64,000 nt of DNA from Cyrtodaria siliqua. Lineage: Eukaryota; Mollusca; Bivalvia; Adapedonta; Hiatellidae. This document shows, one piece after another, positions 22,281-34,560 of the stretch (position 1 is the first letter of the stretch; each line of letters starts with the position of its first letter). The stretch spans positions 1-64,000 of the forward strand of contig JAWPHD010000083.1 of NCBI GenBank assembly GCA_037043455.1. The letters run 5' to 3'. The notes under the pieces were generated by a model that saw only the letters and a program-made list of their open reading frames with translations, was not told where the DNA came from and ran no database searches. Made by a program: the position numbers and the translations under genes.

Positions 22281-23166
22281 TATTTTTAGCTGTGACGGCC
22301 ATCTTGAATTTCCGGCCGACCTGAAATTTTTCTAGGATCAATCAGACATCAAGAGCAACATTCCTGTAAAGTTTCATGACAATCCGCCAAGTAGTTTCAG
22401 AGAAGTAGTCGCTACAAGTTTTTACTATATAACTCTATGTAAACAAAGATGGCCGCTGGCAGCCATGTTTAACGTTGAATCAAAACGATTTTTGACTAGG
22501 ATCAACATCATGTCATGCTGATCATTTTAGAAAAAGTCCCATATCAATATCACTTAAAGTTTTCAAGAAGAAGTCGCTACAAACTTGTATTTTAAAACTC
22601 TATTTTTAGCTTTGGCGGCCATCTTGGATTTCACATCAACATGAATTTTTGCTAGGATCAACTAGACTTTATGGGCAACATTTCTGTAAAGTTTCATGAA
22701 TATCCATCCAGTAGTTTCAGCTGTGAAGTCGCTACAAGTTTTTACTATATAACTCTATGTAAACAAAGATGGCCGCTGGCAGCCATGTTTAACGATGAAT
22801 CAAAACGATTTTTGACTAGGATCAACATCATGTCATGCTGATCATTTTAGAAAAAGTCCCATATCAATATCACTTATAGTTTTCAAGAAGAAGTCGCTAC
22901 AAACTTGTATTTTAAAACTCTATTTTTAGCTTTGGCGGCCATCTTGGATTTCACATCAACATGAATTTTTGCTAGGATCAACTAGACTTTATGGGCAACA
23001 TTTCTGTAAAGTTTCATGAATATCCATCCAGTAGTTTCAGCTGTGAAGTCGCTACAAATAAAAGTTTACGGACAGACAGACGGACAGACGGACAGACGGA
23101 CGGACGGACGACGGACTCCGCACCACGGCATAAGCTCTGCTGATCTCTGATCAGTAGAGCTAAAAA

Positions 23167-25765
23167 TCACTAATTGTGTGCAAAAATGATACTGGATAAT
23201 TAAATTGTAAGTTCAATTTTAATGCATGATAAAAACTTCAAGATTGCTGTTTGTCCCTAAGTTAATAGTATCAGATTGTGTTTTTTTTATAGGCTGAATG
23301 TTTCAGTAACCTGGTTTGTAGCTATAACAGATGACCGTGAACAATTGTAACAAACGAAAAATGACTACGTCAAAAATAATAATAATAAAGACGTTATAAT
23401 AAAGACTACTTGAAACTACTCGACATTCCAGGAGTTCAAATTTGTGATGATAATATGAGAGGCCGATTATTTTTTCACGAGTAATTTAGACCGAAATGTT
23501 GGCTAATATCTTGTCTGAATAAATTTGTCATTTGGTGAATGGAGCTGCAACACAAACGAAAAATCCTTTAATTTTTTTAGATAAAGTACGTTTTCTCAAA
23601 ATATAAAACGCGTAAAGACGCAAGCTGATATATCCAGTCGTCTATGCGTGGTTGCCCTTAATTAGAACTGCTAATATTTTAATATCTAATTAGATATTTA
23701 ACAATACGTTAAAGATTTTTTATTATTTCAATACAGTCGAGTACACATAACTTTATACTGCTCCTTTAAATTGTTAATTTCTGTTCTTGATCTCGACAAA
23801 GTCGCGGTAAACGCGCAAGATCAAAAGGTCTTTGTGTTACGTCATACAATCGCGGTGATCGCCTGTTCTCAGACGCCGCACGGCAACATCAAAAGACCGC
23901 GGCATTTTTAATCCCACAAAAAATACCAGTAGACATTGTTTTTATAGGGTTGGTACATGTGCATAAACAGTAATCAACATTGTTGTAACTTTGATACAAT
24001 TCCATTTCCGTAAATGTGCCCGAACAATGTGGATATTACAGATTGAGAATGGTGTGTAAGTACATGACTGTTTGGTGGTGACATGAAAACGAGGATCATC
24101 TGGGTCCTGACAAATTCACGATTTTGATAGAATTTATCTAAACAAGGATATTACATTTTCACTCGTGCCAATTACGACGGGCAGATAATTTATATAGACT
24201 CAATTCACGCCTCTCTTACTGTAATTGATTGTTACGTGCGCATTTTTTTCTGTGCAATATTACAATCTTTAAACAAATCATGTATTTCAATAAATACGAC
24301 AATAATTGTTAAAGGAAATACCAGGGAGTACGTCTCTGGAAATACGAAGACAATTATCGATCCGTCTCATAAAATCACAGAGTCGAGTAAACTCCATTTA
24401 AAATAGTCCGTCACGATAAGCGCTAAGCTCCGCCCACAAATTACCTATATCGATTAAGTACGATAAGTACGATAAGCTCCGCCTTCGGCGCATCTGTCCT
24501 CGCTTAATGGAATTAAGACCGGACCACGTAATGAATCTGATTTTTTTTAATGTGATTTTCGAATAATTTGATATTTTCTCATTTTATATGTTTTAATCGC
24601 GAATAAATGGATCTGAACAAATTTACTTGAGATTTTAAATGAAATATAAATCATTATATTTTTGATTTTTGAGATTTTAATGCGAGAATATCGCGTAATC
24701 GCAGCCTAGAGTGATCCCTGTAGAAACTAGACTAATAATTCTCATGAATTCTTTTATACTGAAATAACACTTCAAATATTCATACACATGTTATCATTCA
24801 CCAAGAGAGAACTTTTGGCTCTTTTAGGCTAATTTACTCAGTTTTCAGAATTGTTCAAATCTGACCTTGACATTGTCACGACAAGTCATGTAGGCCATCT
24901 AAAGCGAGTACTCATTTGTTTACATAGTAAAAATGACAGGTTTAACACCAAATTGTGGATATAATAGCAAATAATTAAAAGGAAAAGGGAAAGAAACATT
25001 CATTTGACACATTACTGCGTATTATATAAACATCTGTATGACTTTATTGCAAGGAACAACACTATTTATCAGCTAGGTTGCTTTTTTCAAAACAACTTAT
25101 TCATTTGGCAAACATTATTTTTTTTGTTATTTGGGGTAGTTCATAAACTTACTATTTTCCCCTCGATGGACTATTTTGATGATAATATTTAGACCTACTA
25201 ATCAGTTTCCCAATATTTTCTAATTTGTAAAATGTCTTTGCATTGCTACTTATTTGATGAAGTTAAATCTGAAGTGAAGGATATTACTACATGGTTTGGC
25301 AAAAGATTATCTGATACACAATTCTGTCATCAGTGATTTCTTTTCGTAGTTTTTACTGCCGAATATTGGCGGTTTCCCCTTCAAATAAATTCCCAGTTTT
25401 AATGAATATTTTCCCAATTAGAATGATACACAAATCATTTAAAATATTGGGAAAAGTCCTTTCCGTAAGCTTGATTGACGTACTGAGGAATATTTTTTGT
25501 AAGAATTAAAATATATTTAAGCCCACGGTGTATAAAAATCCAAGCTTAAATATCTTAATCTCAATAATTACAAGCAAAGTTGGATACTCACAGTTACCTT
25601 ATAATTTGTGTAATTTCTCTTATTTATGTTATTGTGCTCAGTTTTAATTTTATTTGTCGAAGTCACAAAGAAAAACGCATGCATATTTAGATTAGTATTT
25701 AATTATCTTCAGCTTAGTGGAAATAACTCATGATCTGAAAAATACGGAAGTGAAACAGATGAGAG
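23167..25765. other. Unannotated AT-rich stretch
   Basis: No coding frame above 62 codons, no TIR pair and no strong tandem array seen. Only short words repeat (AGTACGATAAGTACGATAAGC near 24455). Confidence 0.5.
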
Positions 25766-28700
25766 AACAAGAGGCCCAATAGGGCCTGTGAACGCTCTAC
25801 TGGCTAACATGGCTCTTATAACATCAATAAAGCGAGTGACTGCCATTTACGTTTTTTTGAAAGTTTTGGGCAAAATACAGCTTTTTAACTAAATCAAGGA
25901 CCATAACTAAAGAATCTGGTAAAGTTTGGTAAAGATCAGATGAAAATGGAAGGCCCTACCGTATTAACGAGGCAAAATATAGCATTTTTAACTAAATCAA
26001 AAGCCATAACTCCTCTGTTACTCGTCCGACTGGTCCAACATAGAGATAACAAATTAAACAAAAAAATTAAACAAAAAAAAATAAAATAAAAAAAATAATA
26101 ATAATAATTAAACAAAAATAATAATAATTAAGAAATCAAGGGCCATAACTAAAGAAACTGGTAAAGTTTGGTAAAGATCAGATGAAAATGGAAGGCCCAG
26201 CCATATTAACGAGGCAAAATATAGCATTTTTAACTAAATCAAGAGCCATAACTCCTCTGTTACTCATCCGACTGGTCCAACATAGAGATAAAAAAATAAA
26301 AAAAATAAAAATAAATAAAAAACAATTAAAAAATTAAACAAAAAAAAAACAAGAGGCCCAAGAGGGCCTGTGGACGCTCTACTGGCTAACATGGCTCTTA
26401 TAACATCAATGAAGCGAGTGACTGCCATTTCCTTATTTTGAAAGTTTCGGGCAAAAAACAGCTTTTGAACTAAATCAAGGGCCATAACTAAAGAATCTGT
26501 TATTTGGTAAAGATCAGATGAAAAATGAAAGCGCTACCGTATTAACGAGGCAAAATATAGCATTTTTAACTAAATCAAGAGCCATAACTCCTGTGTTACT
26601 GGTCCAACTAGTCCAACATAGAGCTAAAAAAAAACAAACAGAAAAATGAAATAAAAATAAAAAATAAAAAAAATAAAAAAAAAAATAAAAAAATTAAATA
26701 AAAAATTAAATAAAATATAAAAAATTTAAAAACAAGAGGCCCAAGAGGGCCTGTGGACGCTCTACTGGCTAAAACAGCTCTTATAGATTTAGATAGATAT
26801 AGCTAGATATAGCTCTCTTCTCCTATAGATTTAACAAAGAAAAATACAATATAGCATTTTTCAACAAATCAAGGGCCATAACTCTGTTATTACTAACACG
26901 ATCTAGCTAGTTTTCGAAATTGTCCAGGATTTCATTGATATACCGCGCTTTGCACAACTAGACATCATACTGAAGCTTCCTGCCAAATTTCGTAGAAATC
27001 CAACAAGCCGTTTAAGGAGTAGCGCCGACAAGAAATTTAAAATAAAAATGTCAAAGGGCCATAACTCCGTCAAAAATCAGCAAACTGGAACAAAAGCGTG
27101 ATATGCACAACTAGACATCTTACCGATGCTTCCTGCCAAGTTTCGTCGAAATTCAACAAGGCATTTAGGATGAGTAGCGCCGACAATAAATTTTAAAGTA
27201 AGTGTCAAGTAATTAAAAAGATAATGAAAATATTTAAAAAAAAAAAAAAAATCAAATAAAAAAAAAAAAAAAAATCAATAAAAAAAATTCAAAAAAAATT
27301 CAAAACAAATTCAAAAAAAAAAATTGGAACAATTAAAAAAAAAAATCAAAAAATAAATTAAAAAAAAAATGCAATTGAAACAAAAAAAAAAAAAATCATA
27401 TTAAAAACTAAAAAAAAAAAAACAACAGCTTTTGCCTATACAAGCCTAAGTCAAACTGACCCCCAGGGTGGGGCCAAATATGACCAATAGGCTACCATTT
27501 GAACAAACTTGGTAGAAGACCAAAAGCTTATAGCAAATGCAAAATATTAAACCTCTGGCTCTTGCAGTTTCAGAAAAGAAGATTTTTTAAGTTTTTCCCT
27601 ATACATGTCTATGTAAAACATGTGACCCTTGGGGCGGGGTCAAATGTGACCCGAGGGTCACAATTTGAACAAACTTGGTAAAGGACCATAAGCTTATAGC
27701 AAATGCAAGATATTAAACCTTAAGCTGTTGCAGTTCCAGAGAAGAAGATTTGTTTTCAGTTTTTCCCTATACAAGCATTTATGTAAAACTGTGACCCCGG
27801 GGCGGGGCAAGATGTGACACCAGGGTCACCATTTGAACAATAAAGTAAAGGACCATAAGCTTATAATAAATGTTTAATATCAAACATCTGGCTCTTGTAG
27901 TTTCCGAGAAGAAGATTTTTAAAAAAAAAGATCCTTTCTAAGTCTATGTAAAACTGTGACCCTTGGGGCGGGGACAAATTTGACCCCAGGGTCAGCATTT
28001 GAACAAACTAAGTAGAGGACCATAAGCTGATGCTACATGTAATACATGAGAGCTCTGTGCCATGTGGTTCCAGAGAAGAAGATTTTTTTTCATTTTTGCC
28101 TATACAAGCCTATGTAAAACTGTGACCCCCGGGGTGGGGCCAAATGTGACCCCTGGGTCACCATTTGAACAAACTTGGTAAAGGACCATAAGCTTATAGT
28201 AAATGCAAAATATCAAACCTCCGGCTGTTGTAGTTTCCGAGAAGAAGATTTTTTTTTTTAAAAATCCTATATAAGTCTATGTAAAATTGTGACCCCCGGG
28301 GCGGGGACAAATTTGACCCCAGGGTCACCATTTGAACAAACTTAGCAGAGGACCATAAGCTGATGCTACATGTAATACATGAGAGCTCTGTGCCTTGTGG
28401 TTTCAGAGAAGAAGATTTTTTAAAGTTTTTTCCTATATGTCTATATGAAAAACATGCAAAACCTCAATATACAAACTTTGGACCCCCGGGGCACGGCCAT
28501 TTTTGACCCCGGGGACTTTATTTGAACAAACTTGATAGTCTAGGCGTTGGCGATCATTTTAAAAGAAAAACTGTTGAAATCTGTCCAGAGGTTCTGGAGA
28601 AGAAGATTTTTTAAGGTTTCGACCATATATGGTAATGGCAGCCATCTTGGATGTAGCGCTGACCTAATTTTAACAAATCTAAAAAGCATTCATCTAAGGA

Positions 28701-28889
28701 TCATCCATGTGAAGTTTGGTCAAAATTAGCCAAGCGGTTTCTGAGGAGAAGTCGTTTGAAGAAAAGTTAACGGACGGACGACGGACGACGGACGACGGAC
28801 GACAGACGACGGACGGACGACGGACGACGGAAGACGGACAACACACCATCACATAAGCTCTGCTGGCCCTTGGCCAGTAGAGCTAAAAA
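25766..28889 (+). mobile_element. Family 2 hairpin-ended repeat element, composite copy
   Basis: 5' end AACAAGAGGCCCAATAGGGCCTG, then GCTCTACTGGC. The same 5' end recurs at about 26348 and 26731, each after an A-rich run, but there is only one 3' end: the hairpin AGCTCTGCTGGCC-CTT-GGCCAGTAGAGCT and A-run at 28855-28889. This looks like repeated 5'-end duplication or nested insertion. The interior has GGGCCATAACTC repeats (25.9-27.2 kb), poly-A-rich filler (27230-27425), a 168-bp tandem array and a GGACGACGGACGAC run. Confidence 0.75.
27430..28540 (+). repeat. Tandem array inside Family 2, about 168-bp unit, 7 copies
   Basis: Units start near 27436, 27599, 27769, 27935, 28101, 28270 and 28432. 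Each reads TATACAAGYCTATGTAAAACTGTGACC, GGGGCGGGG, CCATTTGAACAAACTTGG, GACCATAAGCTTATAG and GAGAAGAAGATTTTT. The last is the most diverged. Confidence 0.85.
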
Positions 28890-28916
28890 TGAGTAATTGC
28901 TTTGATAATAAATTCT

Positions 28917-29754
28917 AACAAGAGGTCAATGACCTTGCAGCTCTACTGATAGGTTTTTGATAGCTAGATCAGCATTCCTGTGAAGTTTCATGAAAATCTG
29001 TCAAGTAGTTTCAGAGGAGTAGTCGCTACAAGTGTTTACTATATAACTCTATAACAAAGTTGGCCGCGGCAGCTATGTTTAATGTTGAATCAAAATAATT
29101 TTCAAAAAGGACCAACACCATGTCATTGTGATCATTTTAGAAAAAGTCTCATATCAATATCACTTATCGTTTACAGGAAGTAGTCGCTACAAATTTGTTG
29201 TTTTTTAAATCTATTTTTAGCCATCAAAAAGACTGGATGTCTTTTTGAGCAACATTCCTGTGAAGTTTCATGAAAATTCAGAGGAGTAGTCGTTACAAGT
29301 TTTTATTATATAACTCTATGTATACAAAGATGGCCACTGGCGGCCATGTTTAATGTAGAATCAAAATTATTTTCAATATTGATCAACATCATGTCATGCT
29401 GATCATTTTAGAAAAAGTCCCATATCAATATCACTTATAGTTTTCAAGAAGTAGTCGCTACAAACTTGTTTTTAAAAAATATATTTTTAACCATAGCGGC
29501 CATCTTGAATTTCTGGCCGACCTGAAATTTCGCTAGGATCAATCAGACATCAAGAGCAACATTCCTGTGAAGTTTCATGAAAATCCGTGAAGCAGTTTCA
29601 GAGGAGTAGTCGCTACAAGTTTTTACTATATAACTCTATGTAAACAAAGATGGCCACTGGCAGCCATGTTTAACAAGGAATCAAAAAGATTTTCGACAAG
29701 AACAAACATCATGCCATGCTGATCATTTTAGAAAAAGTCCCATATCAATATCAC
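28917..29754 (+). mobile_element. Family 1 hairpin-ended repeat element, 3'-truncated
   Basis: Starts AACAAGAGGTCAATGACCTTGCAGCTCTACTGAT and runs through GTAGTCGCTAC units, then breaks off within the AAAAGTCCCATATCAATATCAC word at 29754. It begins 27 bp after the end of the Family 2 copy. Confidence 0.75.
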
Positions 29755-30049
29755 AAGAGCTACTAGAAAAAGAACATTGAGAATAAGTTGAAATCTATAC
29801 ATTACTGATTAGAAGTCTGACTTTTAACCAGTAATGTTTAAATTTCAACTGTCAAATCTGAAAACAGAAGAATAAATTTGTCCATTGTAACTGTTCCCCC
29901 TACATGCTTCTAATATTTTTATATGAAAGTACATTACAAAAGAATATTATCATCGAAAGCCATCTGATTTGTTGTCGCCAGATTTAGGACTATAATGTTA
30001 TCTAAGCCTTAGTATACCTAAAGAAGCACTATGTACAGCAAGACAAAAA
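29755..30049. other. Non-coding spacer
   Basis: About 300 bp of AT-rich sequence between two repeat elements; nothing recognised. Confidence 0.5.
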
Positions 30050-31370
30050 AACAAGAGGCCCAAGAGGGCCTGTGGACGCTCTACTGGCTAACATGGCTCT
30101 TATAACATCAATGAAGCGAGTGACTGCCATTTACGTTTTTTTGAAAGTTTCGGGCAAAAAACAGCTGACTAAATCAAGGGCCATAACTCTGCTGTTACTA
30201 GTCCGATATGAATGGTTTTCGAACTTGTCCGAGCTATCATTGATATTAACAATCTGATCATGTTTGGTAAAGATCGGATGAACAATGAAGCCCCTATCGT
30301 CTTAACGAGGCAAAATATAGCATTTTTAACTAAATCAAGGGCCATAACTCTGCTGTTACTAGTCCGATATGGCTGGTTTTCGAACTTGTTCGAGCTTTCA
30401 TTGATGTTAACAATGTGGTAAAGTTTGGTAAAGATAGAATGAAAATTGAAGGCCCTATTGTCTTAACTAGGCAAAATATAGCATTTTGAACTAAATCAAG
30501 GGCCATAACTCCGCTGAAACTGGTCCGATATGAATGGTTTTCGAACTTGTCCGAGCTTTTATTGATATTAACAATCTGATAAAGTTTGGTAAAGATCAGA
30601 TGAACAATGAAGCCCCTATCGTCTAAACGAGGCAAATCATAGCATCTTTAAATAAATCAAGGGCCATAACTCCGCTATTACTGGTCCGATATGGCTGGTT
30701 TTCGAACTTGTTCGAGCTTTCAACGACATTAGCAATCTGATAAAGTTTGATGAAGATCGGATGAACAATGAAGCCCCTATCGTCTTAACGAAGCAAAATA
30801 TAGCATTTTTAACTAAATCAAGGGCCACAACTCCGCTTTTACTAGTCCGATATGGCTGGTTTTCGAACTTGTCCGAGCTTTTATTGATATTAACAATGTG
30901 GTAAAGTTTGGTAAAGATAGGATGAAAAATGAAGGCCCTATCATCTTAACGAGGAAAAATATAGCAATATAGCATTTTAACTAAATCAAGGACCATAACT
31001 CCACTGTTACTGGTCCGATCTGGCTGGTTTTCGAACTTGTCTGAGCTTTCATTGATATTAACAATGTGGTAAAGTTTAGTAAAGATAGGATGAAAAATGA
31101 AGGCCCTAGCGTCTTAACAAGGCAAAATATAGCAATATAGCATTTTTAACTAAATCAAGGGCCATAACTCCGCTGTTACTGGTCCCATCTGGCTGGTTTT
31201 CGAACTTGTCCGAGCTTTCATTGATATTAACAACCTGTTAAAGTTTGGTAAAGATCGGATGAAAAATGAAGGCCCTATCGTCTTAACGAGACAAAAGTTA
31301 ACGACGGACGGACGACGGACAACTCGCCATCCCATAAGCTCTGCTGGCCCTTGGCCAGTAGAGTTAAAAA
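30050..31370 (+). mobile_element. Family 2 hairpin-ended repeat element, simple copy
   Basis: 5' end ACAAGAGGCCCAAGAGGGCCTGTGGACGCTCTACTGGC, about seven tandem units of about 160 bp (AAATCAAGGGCCATAACTC, GGTCCGATATGGCTGG, TTCGAACTTGTCCGAGC, TTGGTAAAGATCGGATGA), a short ACGGACGG run, then the 3' hairpin CTCTGCTGGCC-CTT-GGCCAGTAGAG. There is no coding frame; the small frames on both strands follow the repeat. Confidence 0.8.
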
Positions 31371-31440
31371 CTACCTACCTACCCACCTCAAAAATTCTGA
31401 GTCGTGTAACTCCAATTTTATTTTTAATTTAGGCCTTACA
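31371..31440 (-). repeat. TAAGGCC-terminus word, right type
   Basis: CTACCTACCTACCCACC, then AATTTTATTTTTAATTTAGGCCTTA. It directly abuts the 3' end of the Family 2 copy. It is the same kind of terminus as at 851-958. Confidence 0.5.
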
Positions 31441-31767
31441 GAGAATGTTGTTTCCATACCAAAAATGACTTCTGAACCAAAACTATGACCTAGACTACCT
31501 TGACCTTTATAATGTCTGTGTGGCTGCATGACTAGTGTCATGGTGTGTATATTTGAAGTTTAATGAAGAAATATAAAGAAAGAAAACAGTTAACGGTCCC
31601 AGTCAACAGAAAGTGATCCCTAGGGTTAGGCTTGCCATACTACACATGCGATCCAATATTCATAGCAATACCTTTGACGGTATTAGAGATATATCTTCAA
31701 AGTAACTTTAATCAAAAAGTTATTTTGTCAGTGACGATCAAGGTCAATGTTAGGTCAATGTATTCAC

Positions 31768-33697
31768 CTTTCTGGAGCAGATTCTCTCTTCCTCCCTCTG
31801 CCCCTAGTTTGTCTTGCAGCCTCTTTGTTTGTCCCAGATCCTTCTGTCTTCAAATCGACTCTAGCTGGCAGACTACTGACATCCACCTCATCAGTGCTTG
31901 TCGACTGTCTCGTCCTTCGAGAAGAATCACATGGTGAATTACCTGCCACATCTTTCCTTGTTGCACTTGATGACCTAAGAGCCCTTTTGTTGATTGGAAC
32001 ATCTTCTTTGTTCATATCTGTGCTTCTTCTTTTGGAAACCCTTGTGTTAGATATGGGAGACTGTGGGGTACCCGAATCATTCTTAAGACTGAGGTCATCA
32101 ACATTTCCTACCATAAGCTGAGTTATCTTATTTCTGGAAGAGTCGATATCCATTGAAAGGTTCCCTGATTTTCTCACTGTGTCCATTTCAGATGTTTGTG
32201 TGTCAATGGGTTCATTTTTTAACTCGTATTTCACGGAACTGTAGTCCCTAACAACCGAACTGTAGTCCCTAACAACCGACTCTTCGACATTACTCTCATC
32301 CAATGGAATCTCAATACATGTTTTTCTGAGACTCATAGGTGTGTCACCATCCGGACTTTGTGGATCGTTAGTAAACATGTCTTCGGGACTTGCCGGTGGA
32401 CTAGCCGGTGGACTGGCTGGTGGACTGGCTGGTGGACTTGCCGGTGGACTGCTGGGACTTTCTTTTTCCTCCGGCAGGCCAGGTACGTCTATAACTAAAC
32501 CATCACTGTCATTGTCACTGTCAGAGGCCTGCTCTTTCTCATCTGTTTTTAACGATTTATTTACAGCTTGCTTGGATTTTTCAACTTTGGTTACTGAATT
32601 TTTACTTCTTGTAGGATAAGTCTTGCTTGGTTCAGTGAACGTTTCTGAACTCGAGTTCTCCTTCTGCTGACATCTCAACATCAATTTGGACTTTATTGCA
32701 GACATTTGTCTCATTTTTGCTGACAAAGAACTGACATTTTTGACACTCAAAAGTGCTTTTTTACCCTTCTTTGTGACAACACCACTCATAGAAGCATTTT
32801 TCGGAGATTCTTTGTTATCTTTGATATTCTCTGACTTGTTGTCATGAAATGTTTGCAAATCTATACCTACATTCTGTTCAACATTTTCATAATTATTGGT
32901 TGTTTCATGAGGCAGTTCTGCCATCTCCACTGCAGTGTCTGTTTCTGCTGTAATGGACTTCTCAGTTTTTTGAAAAGAATTTTTTAAAGATTTAACATTT
33001 TCTTTATCCATTTTATTGGACAGAAATGGTCCCCTTAAAACATCAACTGATTTCGTAGCATCATTTTTAGCCAGTTTTTTAATTCCTTTCAATTCTCGTT
33101 TTAATAATTCCATCTCTGCCTCTAATGAAGATTTCCTTGAAAGCTTACTCCCCGGGGATTTTAATCCCTTTGCATCTGGAGATGCCAGTTTGTCACCTTC
33201 ATCAGATTTCAACTTTGACCTCCATGATATTTCCATTCCAAATGTCTCAAGGTCATCTATCTCCTTATCAAGGTCAAACAAGCCAACACCAGCTTTATTT
33301 TTTGCTTCTTTATATCCACCAACATCACCACAAGCTCCCTTAATATTAATGTTCTTTTTTTTCCACGTTCCTCCCCCCTTTCCATTATTTTCTTCACTTT
33401 CTGAATCTGTATTATCATCACTGGTAAAATCTTCATCACTGCTATCAACTGATGCTTTTAATAACTTTTCTACCTCGTCAAGTTCATTCTGCAAATCCTC
33501 AATGGATACAGTGACCTCCTTCTGGGCACTCGGTTTGATGTTTGAGAAAACATGGCATCTCTGTTTGGGTCTCATTGCGATTGACTTCAGGGCGTATTTT
33601 TGAAACAGCATGTTCTTGTCTCGCCCCGTGAAATCGGACGTCTTTATCAACGGTTTATCCATGTACACAACTCGTTGGGTGGTTTTCTTATCCCCAT
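31768..33697 (-). CDS. ICE2: ICE2 exon, long acidic/serine-rich middle part
   Basis: The exon starts after the acceptor CAATTTTAG (33698-33706) with two bases that complete a codon opened by the 39092-39248 exon. It encodes about 643 residues. VVYMDKP and, about 130 residues on, LETFG match the conserved central ICE2 region; most of the remainder is disordered. Low-complexity features include an SDDNTDSESEE acidic run, five SPPA repeats (32383-32462) and a duplicated VVRDYSS. The end is rich in arginine (RGRGRKR). The in-frame stop follows CCAGAAAG|GTGAAT, which fits a 5' splice site at 31768/31767 (phase 2), so the C-terminal domain should be on a further exon that I could not find. If that donor is not used, the protein would end here after SAPER. 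Confidence 0.8.
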
Positions 33698-34560
33698 CTA
33701 AAATTGTTGAATAATTATGTTAATAATTAAAACCTTCAACAAACGACCTTATTACTCTATTACTCTACTACATCTATCAATTCTAATACAAAGATAACAT
33801 GAAATAAAGTTCACACATATATACACTTTTTACAAACCAGTCACGGGTGTAACTTAGTTATTTTCATCTATTTTTATATCTGTTTTCTATCAAAACCTGA
33901 ATTTTCCAGTAACCATGGTAACGTATGATATTTCCCCCTGGTTCTTTCATCTTTTAACTAATTTGCCTTTATTTCTTTTAGAAATCTTTTTTGCAAGCTT
34001 TTAAAGGTGGTATATGATTGGTAATTAATTCACTCTAGGGCAATCATACCTAATAGTGCCATCGTTATCCAATTAGATGGTCAAGTTTTCTGTTGAAAGG
34101 ATTTGTTGCTTGGGTTTTATTACTGCAGCAACTAGTTCTAGGAAGATAAATCATTGTTGGGTTTTATTACTGCAGCAACTAGTTCTAGGAAGATAAATCA
34201 TTGTTCACGAAACTAAATAAAAGTAGCAGGAATGAACTCTTACTCTGTGTCAGATGGAAACCATTTTGTTCTTGACAGACAATAACTTGTCCGGGTTATT
34301 CATACTTCAATAAGTTACACCTCTGACTGCAGTCATCATCCAAATCAAACAATCACCCAATTATGTCTTCATTAAATAACTGATTTGGCAGTTTGTGCAA
34401 CCCACAACAACACAGAAATGTATATAAATTAATACCTGTGTGTTTGTAAAGAAAATTTGTTTGAAACACAAGAAAGAATTTGGGATCGCAAAATGAAGAT
34501 TGGTGTTCAATGTTTAGTTGTTTTTATCTTTTTGATACCATTTTTTAGCAATATTGGACA
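33698..34560. other. ICE2 intron sequence with a 47-bp tandem duplication
   Basis: Non-coding. GGGTTTTATTACTGCAGC... is present twice head to tail at 34112-34158 and 34159-34205, identical over 47 bp. Confidence 0.75.

Larger units (their letters stand above)
19631..23166 (+). mobile_element. Family 1 hairpin-ended repeat element, long copy
   Basis: 5' end AACAAGAGGTCAATGACC, whose AGGTCA/TGACCT folds on itself, then AGCTCTACTGAT. The body is tandem units of about 320 bp, each with two GTAGTCGCTAC words, a GATGGCC word and AGAAAAAGTCCCATATC. Near the 3' end is a (GGACGGAC) run, then the hairpin AGCTCTGCTGATC-TCT-GATCAGTAGAGCT and an A-run. The 12 bp AGCTCTACTGAT and ATCAGTAGAGCT are exact inverted partners. 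A hAT-like element (20667-22280) interrupts it. There is no coding frame. Confidence 0.8.

Noticed and set aside
31747..33603. Frames on the + strand across the ICE2 exon
   Set aside because: They are shadows of the - strand exon, with leucine/serine-rich antisense composition and no domains.
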